From contig JAHBXE010000014.1 of the NCBI GenBank assembly GCA_019636625.1, positions 1-64,000 of the forward strand: DNA of 64,000 nucleotides, written 5' to 3'. The stretch comes from Phycisphaeraceae bacterium (lineage in GTDB: Bacteria > Planctomycetota > Phycisphaerae > Phycisphaerales > UBA1924). Under the pieces are notes generated by a model that saw nothing but the letters and a program-made list of their open reading frames with translations, was not told the origin of the DNA and did no database searches. Position numbers and translations under genes: made by a program. Below, piece by piece: positions 23,660-33,320 of the stretch (positions are counted from its first letter, which is position 1; every line of letters starts with the position of its first letter).

Positions 23660-26600
23660 TTACTCATCTTTCATGTCTTCCTGCGCACGTTTCTTCGCCT
23701 TCATCAGGCGTGACATTCCTTCTTCGTTGCTCTCCTCCGCCTTTGGCGCCGGCTTCTTCTCGGGCTTCTTCTCCGGCTCGCCGCCGAGGGCCACGGGGCC
23801 GGTGGCCGCGCCGGCGCGGCCCTTGGGGGCCTCGAACTTGACCTTGGCCGTCGCGGCGCTGGGGCCCTCGAGCTTCTGCGACACGGCGGGCTCCACCTCG
23901 CGTGCCTCGGGCGCCTTGGCCCGCTCGGTCATGGCTCGCTGGGCCGCCTCGCGCGCGGCGCGGAGCGCATCCATCTGCTGGCCCGCTTTCTGCTTCCCGC
24001 CCTTCATGGCTCGCTTCATGGCCCGGGCCATGCCCGGGATATCGATCCGCACGCGGCGCACGCCGACGTCGAGCAGGAACGTGCCGATTCCCGCGAGGGC
24101 GAAGATCAGCCAGATCGGCGTGGTGGCGACGGGGAAGGTGATTCCCTCGCGCCGCCACACGGCGTCGTCCGCCGGCGCGCCGCTGAGGACTTTTCCGCCC
24201 GTCATCGCCGCGACCTGCTGGAGGAGCGGCGCGTTGTCGGTGAGGGCGCGGAACTCGTCCGCGAAGGGCTTGGTGACGGCGGCCTGCACGGTGCCCTCGA
24301 CGACGCCCTCGCCGTCGGACCTTGGGGCGGCGTAGCGCATGCTGACGACGTAGGTGCCGGCGCCCTTGGTGTCGATCATGCCTTCGTAGACGCCGGGCCC
24401 GACCTGCACGAGTTCGACATCCTGCCCTTCGCCGCCGGGGCCGGCGACGCGGCCCTTGAACTTGGCGAAGTTGAGGCGTTCGCCCGCGGGGTCGAGGGCG
24501 TCGACGCGGACGCGGGTCTTGTCCCCCACTTTCTCGGTGGAGACCCGCATCGTGCCCGAGCCGGAGGGGCGCATGGCCCAGCGGACGTGCTGCTCCCAGA
24601 AGGCCCGGAAGCCGGGCCAGCCGATCCACGCGGGGTTCCAGCGCGTCGTGGCGTCCGAGGTGTACGTCACGACGCGGCCCAGGCCGTGCTGCCAGATCGC
24701 GAGGATGGGGTCGTTTTCCTTGCCGCGCAGCAGGACGAGCGCGAGGCCGGATTCGCGGTCCGCGGCGACGACGTATCCGGAGAGGGGCGCGACGGAGGAG
24801 ATGCCGCGCATGGTCTCGCTGGGGATGGGGGTGATGGAGGGGATGAAGGGGTCGCCCTCCCAGATGAGGGACCGTTTGACGGTCTGGGCTTCCTTCACGA
24901 AGATTTGCACGATCTGGCCCAGGCCGGCGTTGTCCACAACTTCGTAGTGCCGCCCGCCGGTCTGCTGGGAGATCTGCTTGAGGCGGGCGAGGTCGCCCGG
25001 GCCGTGGGGGAAGACGCCGACGGTGGAGATGGTGATGCGCTCCTTGCGCAGTTGCTGGAACTGGCGGGTGGAGGGGAGCTGGGCGTCGCCGTCCGAAATG
25101 AGGATGATGTGCTTGGTGCCGGCGTCCACGCCGGCGAGGCCCTGCATCGCCATCTGCACGGCCGGGCCGTAGTCGAGCATGTCGCCGAAGACGAGGTTGT
25201 TGATGGAGCGCTTGATGGCGCTGCCGTCGCCGACTTCGCTCAGCGGGTGGACCCAGGCCGTGCCGGCCCCGCCCTGGTACTCGACCAGGCCGGCGAGGTC
25301 GAGGCGCGAGAGGGCATCGACGGCGGCCGTCGCGGTTTTCTTGCCCCAGGACACACCGTTGGGCATTTCGATGGAGTGGCTTATGACGACCAGGGCGCCG
25401 CGGGGCATCTGGCGCTTCTGCGGCGGATCGAGCTTGATCGGCAGCGCGGATTCCAGCGGCGAGCCGATCCAGCCCCCCGCGCCGAAGGATTCCGGCCCGC
25501 CGAGCATGACCAGCCCGCCGCCCGTGTCGTGCACGTATTGGCGGAGTTCTTCCTGCGACTGCTGGCTGAAGTTGTACGCGGGCTGGTTCACCAGGATGAT
25601 CGCGTCGTACCCGTTGAGTTCCGTGAGCGACTTGGGCATCTGGTCGGCGCTGACCAGTTCCGCGGCGATCTTGGACTCCTCCAGCGCGGCCAGCAGGGGC
25701 AGGACCGCGTCCGACGGCTGCTCCTCCGATGGATCGAACACGACCAGCACGCGCCCCTCGCTGGAGGCGAAGGTCACGGTGAGGGCCTCGTTGTTCTCGC
25801 GGATGCTGTCGGCGATGCGCCCGCCGGGGCCCGGCAGCGCCTCGAACACCGCCTTGAACACCTGCGGCCCGGCGCGGGTGACGGTGACCGGGATGGCGAA
25901 GGAGTTGCGGCCGCGCTTGAGTTCCACGACCTGTCCCATCGAGTCGCTGTCGGGGTCGAGGTCGACGGGGTCCCCGTTCATCAGCAGGTTCAGGCGACCG
26001 ACGGCCGGCTGCGTCGCATCGATCACGACGCGGACGCCGATCGTCTCGCCCATTCGCGCCGTCGAGGGCGCGACCAACTGGTCCACCACGACTTCCTGGT
26101 CGAACGCGTACTTCACCGGCAACACATCAATGGGGACCTTGGCGGCCTTGGCGGCCTCCGCCGCGGCGAGGAGGCTGCCCGCGGTTTCGTTGCCGTCGGA
26201 GATCAGGACGAGGCGGTAGCCCGCATCCTCGCGCTTGATCGCCAGGGCCAGGCGCACGCCCCCGGCGAGGTTCGTCCCCTGGTCCGAACCGATGTACTGC
26301 CTCTCCACGCGCTGGTTGAGCTTGCTCGGCAGGGACTGGACGTACGCCTCCGCCCCCACGGTCACGACGCCCAGGTGGTCCTCGGCCTTGTCGTTGCCCT
26401 TTCTGGCTTCCTCGACGTACCGCTCCTGATCCTTCTGCCATTGCAGCGGGATGGATCGGCTGGCGTCGAGGATGAATGTGACGGCGACGTCCCTGCTCTG
26501 TTTCTTCCACTGCGGCTCGGCCATCGCCCCGGCGATCAGCACGATCACGAGGAGCCGGACGACCAGGGCGACCCGGCGCGTCAGCGTCCCCAGGCCCGAG

Positions 26601-26716
26601 AGGCTCGATCGTCCGAACCAGATGCACCACGCCCATCCCACGGGAATCAGCCACAGCCAGATCGGCGTGTCGAACTGCACGGGTCCGACGTTCACCGCAC
26701 CAAGGAGACCCATCAT
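23660..26716 (-). CDS. Large membrane protein with VWA and GATase1-like domains
   Basis: A 1,018-residue protein. Two N-terminal membrane helices (TPIWLWLIPVGWAWCIWF and VALVVRLLVIVLIAGAMA) precede a VWA domain with the metal-site motif DASRS (VTFILDASRSIPL) and LVLISDGNETAGS. The middle has a beta-rich part and a GATase1-like region (RVLVVFDPSEEQPSD to VMLGGPESFGAGGW). A second VWA-like segment contains KHIILISDGDAQLPSTRQF. A helix near residue 890 (PIWLIFALAGIGTFLLDVGV) is followed by a long Lys/Glu/Ala-rich tail. The reading overlaps the NHL gene stop at ATGATG (26711-26716), so translation is coupled. It probably cooperates with MoxR downstream. Confidence 0.87.
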   Translation of the reverse strand: MMGLLGAVNVGPVQFDTPIWLWLIPVGWAWCIWFGRSSLSGLGTLTRRVALVVRLLVIVLIAGAMAEPQWKKQSRDVAVTFILDASRSIPLQWQKDQERYVEEARKGNDKAEDHLGVVTVGAEAYVQSLPSKLNQRVERQYIGSDQGTNLAGGVRLALAIKREDAGYRLVLISDGNETAGSLLAAAEAAKAAKVPIDVLPVKYAFDQEVVVDQLVAPSTARMGETIGVRVVIDATQPAVGRLNLLMNGDPVDLDPDSDSMGQVVELKRGRNSFAIPVTVTRAGPQVFKAVFEALPGPGGRIADSIRENNEALTVTFASSEGRVLVVFDPSEEQPSDAVLPLLAALEESKIAAELVSADQMPKSLTELNGYDAIILVNQPAYNFSQQSQEELRQYVHDTGGGLVMLGGPESFGAGGWIGSPLESALPIKLDPPQKRQMPRGALVVISHSIEMPNGVSWGKKTATAAVDALSRLDLAGLVEYQGGAGTAWVHPLSEVGDGSAIKRSINNLVFGDMLDYGPAVQMAMQGLAGVDAGTKHIILISDGDAQLPSTRQFQQLRKERITISTVGVFPHGPGDLARLKQISQQTGGRHYEVVDNAGLGQIVQIFVKEAQTVKRSLIWEGDPFIPSITPIPSETMRGISSVAPLSGYVVAADRESGLALVLLRGKENDPILAIWQHGLGRVVTYTSDATTRWNPAWIGWPGFRAFWEQHVRWAMRPSGSGTMRVSTEKVGDKTRVRVDALDPAGERLNFAKFKGRVAGPGGEGQDVELVQVGPGVYEGMIDTKGAGTYVVSMRYAAPRSDGEGVVEGTVQAAVTKPFADEFRALTDNAPLLQQVAAMTGGKVLSGAPADDAVWRREGITFPVATTPIWLIFALAGIGTFLLDVGVRRVRIDIPGMARAMKRAMKGGKQKAGQQMDALRAAREAAQRAMTERAKAPEAREVEPAVSQKLEGPSAATAKVKFEAPKGRAGAATGPVALGGEPEKKPEKKPAPKAEESNEEGMSRLMKAKKRAQEDMKDE

Positions 26717-27771
26717 CGTGGTCCCCCTCGCCCCGATCCGTCCGCCGCGCGGACGCCCGCCTCGCGGCGTATCGGCTTGGGCGCGGCGAAGGCCTGCACG
26801 CGGTCGTTGCCGGAATCCAGCACGAAGACCTTGCCGTCCAGCACGGTGACGGCCCACGGGTTGGTGAGCTCACCCGGCCCGCGTCCGGGACGGCCGTACG
26901 TTCCGAGAATGGTCCCCGTCTCGTAGTCCACGTGGCTCACCCGGTGGTTGCCGAACTCGGTCACCATCGCCGTGCCGTCGCCCAGCAGCGCCACACCATA
27001 CGGATACGCGAACTCTCCCGCACCGGAGCCGGGGCGACCGATCCAGCGGACCAGGCGGCCGTCCACGTCGAAGACGCCCACGCGGTGGTGGCAGGCGTCG
27101 GTGACGACCAGCAACCGGCGGTCGGCATCAACCTCGATGGATTGCGGACGGCTGAAGTGGATCTTCGACTCATCGTCCGCCTCCCCGTTGACGCCGAAGG
27201 AGAACAGGAACCTGTAGGCCCCATCGAACACGCTGATGCGGTCGTTCCCGCCGTACTCCCCCACGTACATCCGCTCGATGCCTTTGCCGTCCGGCGTTGG
27301 CAGGAACGCGACGTCGGTCAGGTACATGAACTGCCCCGGGCCTTCACCGAGGGAGCCGAAACTCGCCACCAACTCTGGAGGTTTCCGGATTCCGGCGTCG
27401 CGTCGGTACACCATCACGCGGAAGTAGTGGGTGTCGGGAATATAGAGAAGCCCGTCCGGGCCGATGCTGACGCCGCAGGGCTTGCCCATCGCCCAATCGG
27501 GCATGGTCCAGAGCGCGGAGCTTTCCCCTGTCCCGGGATCCAGCCGCTGGACACGGGCGGACTTGTCGATCACCCACAGCGATTGGCCGTCGTTTGTCAG
27601 CGCCCGCGGGTAGGTGAACTGGCCCGGGTTCACGCCCACTTCGCCGAACTTCGCCACGGTCTGCAGCGGTGCCCCCTCCGCCCGCACCTTCTCGCGGCAT
27701 CCCGACAACGCCACCGTCGCGGCGAGCGCCGCGACCGAGCCAAACACCACTCTGCCTGCTTTGAGCACCAC
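26713..27771 (-). CDS. NHL-repeat lipoprotein
   Basis: A 352-residue protein with a lipoprotein signal: hydrophobic stretch VVFGSVAALAATVALSGC with the lipobox cysteine at about residue 24. About six NHL repeats follow, for example FGEVGVNPGQFTYPRALTND, RPGSGAGEFAYPYGVALLGDG and RPGRGPGELTNPWAVTVLDGK; these would form a six-bladed propeller outside the cytoplasm. The tail is Arg/Gly-rich. NHL propellers bind ligands or proteins; some are carrier subunits. GTG at 27771 or 27768 starts it; there is no strong ribosome site. It follows the ABC permease gene by 12 bases and overlaps the VWA gene, so it belongs to the same transcript. Confidence 0.85.
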   Translation of the reverse strand: MVLKAGRVVFGSVAALAATVALSGCREKVRAEGAPLQTVAKFGEVGVNPGQFTYPRALTNDGQSLWVIDKSARVQRLDPGTGESSALWTMPDWAMGKPCGVSIGPDGLLYIPDTHYFRVMVYRRDAGIRKPPELVASFGSLGEGPGQFMYLTDVAFLPTPDGKGIERMYVGEYGGNDRISVFDGAYRFLFSFGVNGEADDESKIHFSRPQSIEVDADRRLLVVTDACHHRVGVFDVDGRLVRWIGRPGSGAGEFAYPYGVALLGDGTAMVTEFGNHRVSHVDYETGTILGTYGRPGRGPGELTNPWAVTVLDGKVFVLDSGNDRVQAFAAPKPIRREAGVRAADGSGRGGPR

Positions 27772-27783
27772 GTTGATACCAAC

Positions 27784-29451
27784 TTATCCGAGAAACGGTT
27801 CAGAATTTCCGACGCCGGGGTGGTTCTGGACTGGCGAGGTTGCAGCAGGGGCATGGTTGCGCGGGTTCAGCAGCAGGCACGTCAGCGCCAATCCGCCCAC
27901 GCCCATCCCGACGACCATCAGCACCCCCATCGCCAGTTCATCAATCCTCGCAAAGTGCAGCCACTGGAGCATCTGCCACGCGAACGAACCGCCCGAGGCA
28001 CTCGCGGGTTGTACCAAGACTGTCGCTTCGATTTCGTGAAAGCTGAGCATCGCGGCGATCAGGCTTCCCGCCGCGATCAAGCCCACCTGGGGCCGGATGG
28101 CGGCTTCCCACCACCCTCGAAAGTGTTCGCCGACCTCCATCCGGCGCAGGTCCCGCGCCCACCGGCCTTCCGTCGCCGCCAGCCACCAACCTACCAGAAC
28201 ACCCACCATGCCGAAACGGGCGATGTGCGCCAACATGACCACCACGGGCGAATCCCCGATCTGCCACCCGGACCAAGCCCGAGCCGTGGCCATTCCCACC
28301 AGCACCCCGGGCAGCAGACCGACACTCAGCATCACGCCCCCACCCACCACCCCTCCCAACCCATTGACCATCCGCCACGCCCCCGATTTGCCCTTCCCCC
28401 GCTGCGCCAACGCCCACCACATCCAGATTGATGTAACGATGACCGCTGCGCCGACCACGGCCGCGACCAACGCGCTCGAAACCATGGGTCCGCGCGAGAT
28501 CTCCATCGAGCGCAGCGCCCCGCCCCAGCTTCGGACGCTCCACACCAGCAGCCCCACCGGAGCCAGCACGCCCATCATCCATATCGTGGCGGAGGCGACT
28601 CTCCAGGGCGGCCATGCCCCCATGGTCAATCCGCTCTTGACTCTCCTGTCGTCCACGCCGCGATCCGCCCACCTCTCGGAATCGGTCGCGAGCAGCCGAC
28701 GCGCCACGATTGACCCACACACGCCGGCCACGGCGATCAGCGGCCAGGCACTGGCCCAAACCCGCCCGATTTCATCCCTCGGGGTCTGATCCAGTACGCG
28801 CCAGATCTTGATCGCGTACGTGTCGAGCTGCGCCAGGTGGAGAGGAATGGCCGAACCAAGCATCAGGACCGCCACCATCATCCCCGCCGCGAACGCCCCG
28901 CCGCGGCACATCACGGCCACTTCCCACGCCGCCCGCCAGCGAGAGCGCGAGTCCACGGCGAGTGACTCGAAAACTGAATCCTCCACCTGCCGCAAACGCC
29001 ACCCGAGTATCACGGCCGCGAGCGGCCAGACCCACAGCACCAATCCTCCAACGGCGAGCACCTGCCCCGCGAGCACCGGCAGCCGGTTCGCATCGCCCGG
29101 GTCACCTCGCAGCAGCCACCGCCCGACCGCCGTATCGGGCGACCGCAACACACCCCAGCCCGTGTACGCCAGGTAGGACGGCAGCAGCATCGGCGCGGCC
29201 AGCAAGGCCACCCCCGCCGCCCTCGCCCTCCGAACCACCCACGCCCCCGGTACCGCTGCCGCCACCGCGAGCGCTGCGATCAAGACGGCCACCCCGATGC
29301 TTCTCGCCAACAAGGCGAGATCCGTACGCCCTCCGTAGCGGATCAATGCCACCACGCTCGCTGCCGGCCATATCACCGCCGCGACCAGGATGAGGCCAAC
29401 TCCGGCGGAAACCGCCCACCACCCGCTCCATCTGAACCAAGTTCCGGACAC
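27784..29451 (-). CDS. ABC transporter permease, iron(III)/thiamine type, without an adjacent matching ATPase
   Basis: A membrane protein of about 555 residues with 11-12 hydrophobic segments, arranged as two fused permease halves as in FbpB/ThiP-type transporters. The first half has APMLLPSYLAYTGWGVL and the second SFHEIEATVLVQPASASGG, in the place where the cytoplasmic EAA loop is expected. No binding protein or dedicated ATPase is adjacent. The start is uncertain: the frame is open to an ATG at 29613, with another ATG at 29577, but the stretch 29452-29613 has lower GC at third positions and contains a perfect inverted repeat (29475-29505). The GTG at 29451 just before the first membrane helix is therefore preferred. 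The gene heads the long leftward run. Confidence 0.75.
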   Translation of the reverse strand: MSGTWFRWSGWWAVSAGVGLILVAAVIWPAASVVALIRYGGRTDLALLARSIGVAVLIAALAVAAAVPGAWVVRRARAAGVALLAAPMLLPSYLAYTGWGVLRSPDTAVGRWLLRGDPGDANRLPVLAGQVLAVGGLVLWVWPLAAVILGWRLRQVEDSVFESLAVDSRSRWRAAWEVAVMCRGGAFAAGMMVAVLMLGSAIPLHLAQLDTYAIKIWRVLDQTPRDEIGRVWASAWPLIAVAGVCGSIVARRLLATDSERWADRGVDDRRVKSGLTMGAWPPWRVASATIWMMGVLAPVGLLVWSVRSWGGALRSMEISRGPMVSSALVAAVVGAAVIVTSIWMWWALAQRGKGKSGAWRMVNGLGGVVGGGVMLSVGLLPGVLVGMATARAWSGWQIGDSPVVVMLAHIARFGMVGVLVGWWLAATEGRWARDLRRMEVGEHFRGWWEAAIRPQVGLIAAGSLIAAMLSFHEIEATVLVQPASASGGSFAWQMLQWLHFARIDELAMGVLMVVGMGVGGLALTCLLLNPRNHAPAATSPVQNHPGVGNSEPFLG

Positions 29452-29474
29452 TTCGACGAGTCTACCGGTACTCG

Positions 29475-29505
29475 GTCCCTGCGTTTTGCAAGGAGTCGCA
29501 GGGAC
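29475..29505 (-). promoter_or_regulatory. Inverted repeat in the divergent region before the permease gene
   Basis: GTCCCTGCG (29475-29483) and CGCAGGGAC (29497-29505) form a perfect 9-bp inverted repeat with a 13-base loop containing AAGGAG on the plus strand. It lies between the divergent pepP gene and the probable permease start at 29451. It could be an operator or a structured leader. If the permease starts at 29613 or 29577 instead, it lies inside coding sequence. Confidence 0.4.
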
Positions 29506-29638
29506 GGGTGTTTCGACAAAGTCCGAACCGACCAAGTCAGGCGCATCTTCCTCAATCCACCGCCCATCACCCGCCATCCACCCCCTAACCCACTCCGACC
29601 CTACATCGCGCATCGCTGCGCGATATCATGCCCGCCCT

Positions 29639-30778
29639 ATGCCGGCCGCTGTGAAATCCCGAGCCTCCAAGCCCGCTTCCCGCGGTGCGCGCTCGGGCGT
29701 TTCATTGAATCCTTACACAGGCCGCATGGAGAGATTGCAAGCCCTGATCAGCGATGCCGACTCGCTGCTGGTGACCAATCCCACCGATGTGGCGTACCTG
29801 ACCGGGTTCCTTGGGGGAGACAGCTACCTTCTGGTCCCGCGTTCTGGTCGCCCCACCATCATCAGCGACTTCCGCTATCAGGAAGAGCTCGAACCGGTCA
29901 AGCCTCTGGTCGAGATCTTCATTCGCCGGCAATCCATGACGGCGGCGGTCCTCGAGGTGCTCTCTTCGCGTTCTCGCGTCGCCTTTCAGGCTGAGCACCT
30001 GGCCTTTGCCGAGGCCGATGCGCTCACGAGGCAGCATCCGGGCACGCTGCTTCCCACGACGGGACTGGTTGGCCAGCTCCGCACCCGGAAGGATGACGAA
30101 GAGGTCGCGCTTATCCGTCGGGCGATCAAGATCCAGCAGGATGCGCTCAACGCGGTGCTCCCCACGCTTGAACCGGGCCAGACCGAACTCGAAGTGGCCG
30201 CGCGGATCGAGGCGGAAATGAAGTCGCGAGGCTCGCGCGAGCCCGGTTTCCAGACCATCGTCGCCGCCCGGGCCAATGGCTCGCTCCCCCACTACCGACC
30301 GGGCAGGGACAAGCTTGCGAAGAACAAGCCGGTCCTCATCGACTGGGGCGCCGTCTACCAGGGCTATCACGGGGACATGACCCGCGTCTTCTGCCTCGGC
30401 CCCTGGCCCGCGAAGCTCAAGGAGATCTACACGATCGTGCTCGAGGCCCACTTGGCCGCGGCGGCGGCGCTGGCCCCCGGAAGGAGCACGCACGAGATCG
30501 ACGCCATCGCCCGGGCCCACATCGCCTCCGCGGGGTACGGCGAGTTTTTCGGGCACGGCCTCGGCCACGGGATGGGGCTCAACGGCCACGAAGATCCCCG
30601 CCTCAACCCGATGTACGCCTCCACCATGCTCCAGCCGGGCCACGTGGTCACCATCGAACCCGGCATCTACATCCCCGGCCTCGGCGGCGTCCGGATCGAA
30701 GACGACTTCCTTGTTACCGAATCCGGTTCCAAGAATCTGTGTTCCATGCCCAAGGACCTGAAGTGGGCCACGCTGTAG
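29639..30778 (+). CDS. pepP: Xaa-Pro aminopeptidase, M24B family
   Basis: A 379-residue metallopeptidase. The N-terminal creatinase-like domain (MERLQALISDADSLLVTNPTDVAYLTGF) is followed by the pita-bread catalytic domain with all expected metal ligands: aspartates in VLIDWGAVYQGYHGDMTR, histidine in GHGLGHGMGL, and glutamates in VTIEPGIYIPG and GVRIEDDFLV. It removes N-terminal residues that precede proline. The pepP-accB-accC order is seen in many bacteria. The ATG at 29639 precedes a short basic leader (MPAAVKSRASKPASRGARSG); the ATG at 29701 within GRMERLQ is a possible alternative. It is divergent from the permease gene. Confidence 0.93.
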   Translation: MPAAVKSRASKPASRGARSGVSLNPYTGRMERLQALISDADSLLVTNPTDVAYLTGFLGGDSYLLVPRSGRPTIISDFRYQEELEPVKPLVEIFIRRQSMTAAVLEVLSSRSRVAFQAEHLAFAEADALTRQHPGTLLPTTGLVGQLRTRKDDEEVALIRRAIKIQQDALNAVLPTLEPGQTELEVAARIEAEMKSRGSREPGFQTIVAARANGSLPHYRPGRDKLAKNKPVLIDWGAVYQGYHGDMTRVFCLGPWPAKLKEIYTIVLEAHLAAAAALAPGRSTHEIDAIARAHIASAGYGEFFGHGLGHGMGLNGHEDPRLNPMYASTMLQPGHVVTIEPGIYIPGLGGVRIEDDFLVTESGSKNLCSMPKDLKWATL

Positions 30779-30783
30779 GCCCT

Positions 30784-30920
30784 TACGCAGCAGCGGAGTG
30801 ATGCCGTGTCAGGATCGGTCTCAAACAAGCTCCCGATGGCCCGCCCCGTTCCTCCCGTATTTCGTCGCTCCGTCTCTTCTCTTCGCTGCGACGCTGCATC
30901 GCTCCGTCGTGGCGTCACTG
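30784..30920 (+). repeat. Gene-less (collapsed) S23-type cassette between pepP and accB
   Basis: After the pepP stop comes a short array of 8-bp-type units (ACGCAGCA, GCGGAGTG, ATGCCGTG at 30785-30808). An inverted array at about 30862-30918 reads on the minus strand as GTGACGCC, ACGACGGA, GCGATGCA, GCGTCGCA, GCGAAGAG. Only some 50 bases lie between. The inner part begins GTGTCA at 30806, the same start codon context as the S23 gene at 31479. That frame runs 43 codons and ends in a TGA overlapping the accB ATG. It looks like a cassette that lost its gene by internal deletion. Confidence 0.65.
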
Positions 30921-30930
30921 GACTTAACCC

Positions 30931-31446
30931 ATGATCGACATCCGCAAACTCAAAGAACTCGTGCGCCTCATGGTCGACAACGACCTCTCCGAACTGGACA
31001 TGAAGGACCAGCAGGAGACCGTGACCATCAAGCGCGGCCCCGCCGGCGGCACCGTGGTGAACCACCAGCCCGTGATCTACAACGGCGCCGGCGGCTCCCC
31101 GGTCGCCCACGCCGCCCCCTCACCCCGCCCGGTCCATGCCGCGGCGGATGATGCCGGCTCCGACAACGGCGCCGCCCACGCCGCGCCGCCCGCCGATACG
31201 TCGGGCCTGGTGGCCATCGAGTCGCCCATGGTGGGCACGTTCTACTCCGCGCCGAACCCGGATTCGGGACCGTTCGTGTCGATCGGTTCCTCGGTCGGGC
31301 CGGACTCTGTGGTGTGCCTGATCGAGGCGATGAAGGTCTTCAACGAGATCAAGGCGGAGACCACGGGCACGATCGAGCGCATCCTCGTGAACAACGGCGA
31401 GGCCGTTGAGTTTGGTCAGAAGTTGTTTCTTGTCCGACCAAACTGA
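30931..31446 (+). CDS. accB: Acetyl-CoA carboxylase biotin carboxyl carrier protein
   Basis: A 171-residue BCCP. The N-terminal helix-rich part ([26 protein letters not shown]) is followed by an Ala/Pro/His-rich linker (about residues 50-90) and the biotinyl domain, with the biotinylated lysine in [10 protein letters not shown]. The domain starts at [19 protein letters not shown], the thumb-containing form of acetyl-CoA carboxylase. It carries the carboxyl group between biotin carboxylase and carboxyltransferase in the first step of fatty acid synthesis. accC follows but is separated by an S23 cassette that starts at the base after the accB stop codon. Confidence 0.96.
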   Translation: MIDIRKLKELVRLMVDNDLSELDMKDQQETVTIKRGPAGGTVVNHQPVIYNGAGGSPVAHAAPSPRPVHAAADDAGSDNGAAHAAPPADTSGLVAIESPMVGTFYSAPNPDSGPFVSIGSSVGPDSVVCLIEAMKVFNEIKAETTGTIERILVNNGEAVEFGQKLFLVRPN

Positions 31447-31481
31447 GCGACGCAGTCACGCAGCGACGGAGTGACGCAGTG
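31447..31481 (+). repeat. Left repeat array of S23 cassette 2
   Basis: Four perfectly phased 8-bp units: ACGCAGTC, ACGCAGCG, ACGGAGTG, ACGCAGTG (31450-31481), immediately after the accB stop codon. The last two bases of the array begin the GTG start codon of the S23 gene. The inverse array is at 31861-31899. Confidence 0.88.
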
Positions 31482-31853
31482 TCAAGGACATTCCGCAACC
31501 TCGCTGCATGGCAACGGTCCATGGAACTGGCCGCGGAGATCTATCGTGAAACGTCATCGATGCCGGGTAGTGAGAGGTTCGGCCTCACCAACCAGATGCG
31601 GCGGGCCGCCGTTTCCGTTCCAAGCAATATCGCCGAAGGATTCGGGCGGGCATCAAGACCCGAGTTTCTGCGGTTCTTGAGAATGGCGAGAGGCTCGCTG
31701 TTCGAACTTCAATCACACCTCCACATCGCAACTTCTTTGCGAATGATCGACCCTCACATCAGCGTCAACGAGTTGGTGGCCGAAACGGATCGAGTCCTCC
31801 AAGGCCTGATCCGCAGTATTGAAGAAAGGGAGTCAGAAGACCAGATCGCCTGA
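31479..31853 (+). CDS. S23-family four-helix-bundle protein, copy 2
   Basis: A 124-residue protein of the same family as 20414-20842, with TFRNLAAWQRSMELAAEIY, MPGSERFGLTNQMRRAAVS, VPSNIAEGFGRASRPEF and FLRFLRMARGSLFEL. It starts at a GTG formed by the end of the left repeat array and ends just before the right array, so gene and repeats are one unit. It is inserted between accB and accC, which normally overlap or adjoin, and has no link to fatty acid synthesis. Helical content throughout fits a four-helix bundle, which in relatives forms a ring-like pentamer that binds nucleic acid. Confidence 0.9.
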   Translation: MSRTFRNLAAWQRSMELAAEIYRETSSMPGSERFGLTNQMRRAAVSVPSNIAEGFGRASRPEFLRFLRMARGSLFELQSHLHIATSLRMIDPHISVNELVAETDRVLQGLIRSIEERESEDQIA

Positions 31854-31860
31854 CTGCTTC

Positions 31861-31899
31861 CTCGCTGCGTCACTGCGTTTCTGCGTCTCTGCGTCACTC
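31861..31899 (+). repeat. Right repeat array of S23 cassette 2
   Basis: On the minus strand this reads GTG, then ACGCAGAG, ACGCAGAA, ACGCAGTG, ACGCAGCG in exact 8-bp phase, matching the left array unit ACGCAGTG. It ends three bases before the accC start codon, and the usual ribosome-binding region of accC is replaced by repeat sequence. Confidence 0.88.
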
Positions 31900-31902
31900 A
31901 GC

Positions 31903-33243
<1,341 letters not shown>

Positions 33244-33320
33244 TCGCGAGAACCGGGCGTACCGCCTCCTCAACCGCGAGCTTGGGCGGCTCCCGTTTTT
33301 GCCGTTCACCGACCAGGCCG

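Noticed and set aside
31479-31853. S23 gene as the Avd component of a diversity-generating retroelement
   Set aside because: No reverse transcriptase, template repeat or variable repeat was found near either S23 copy.
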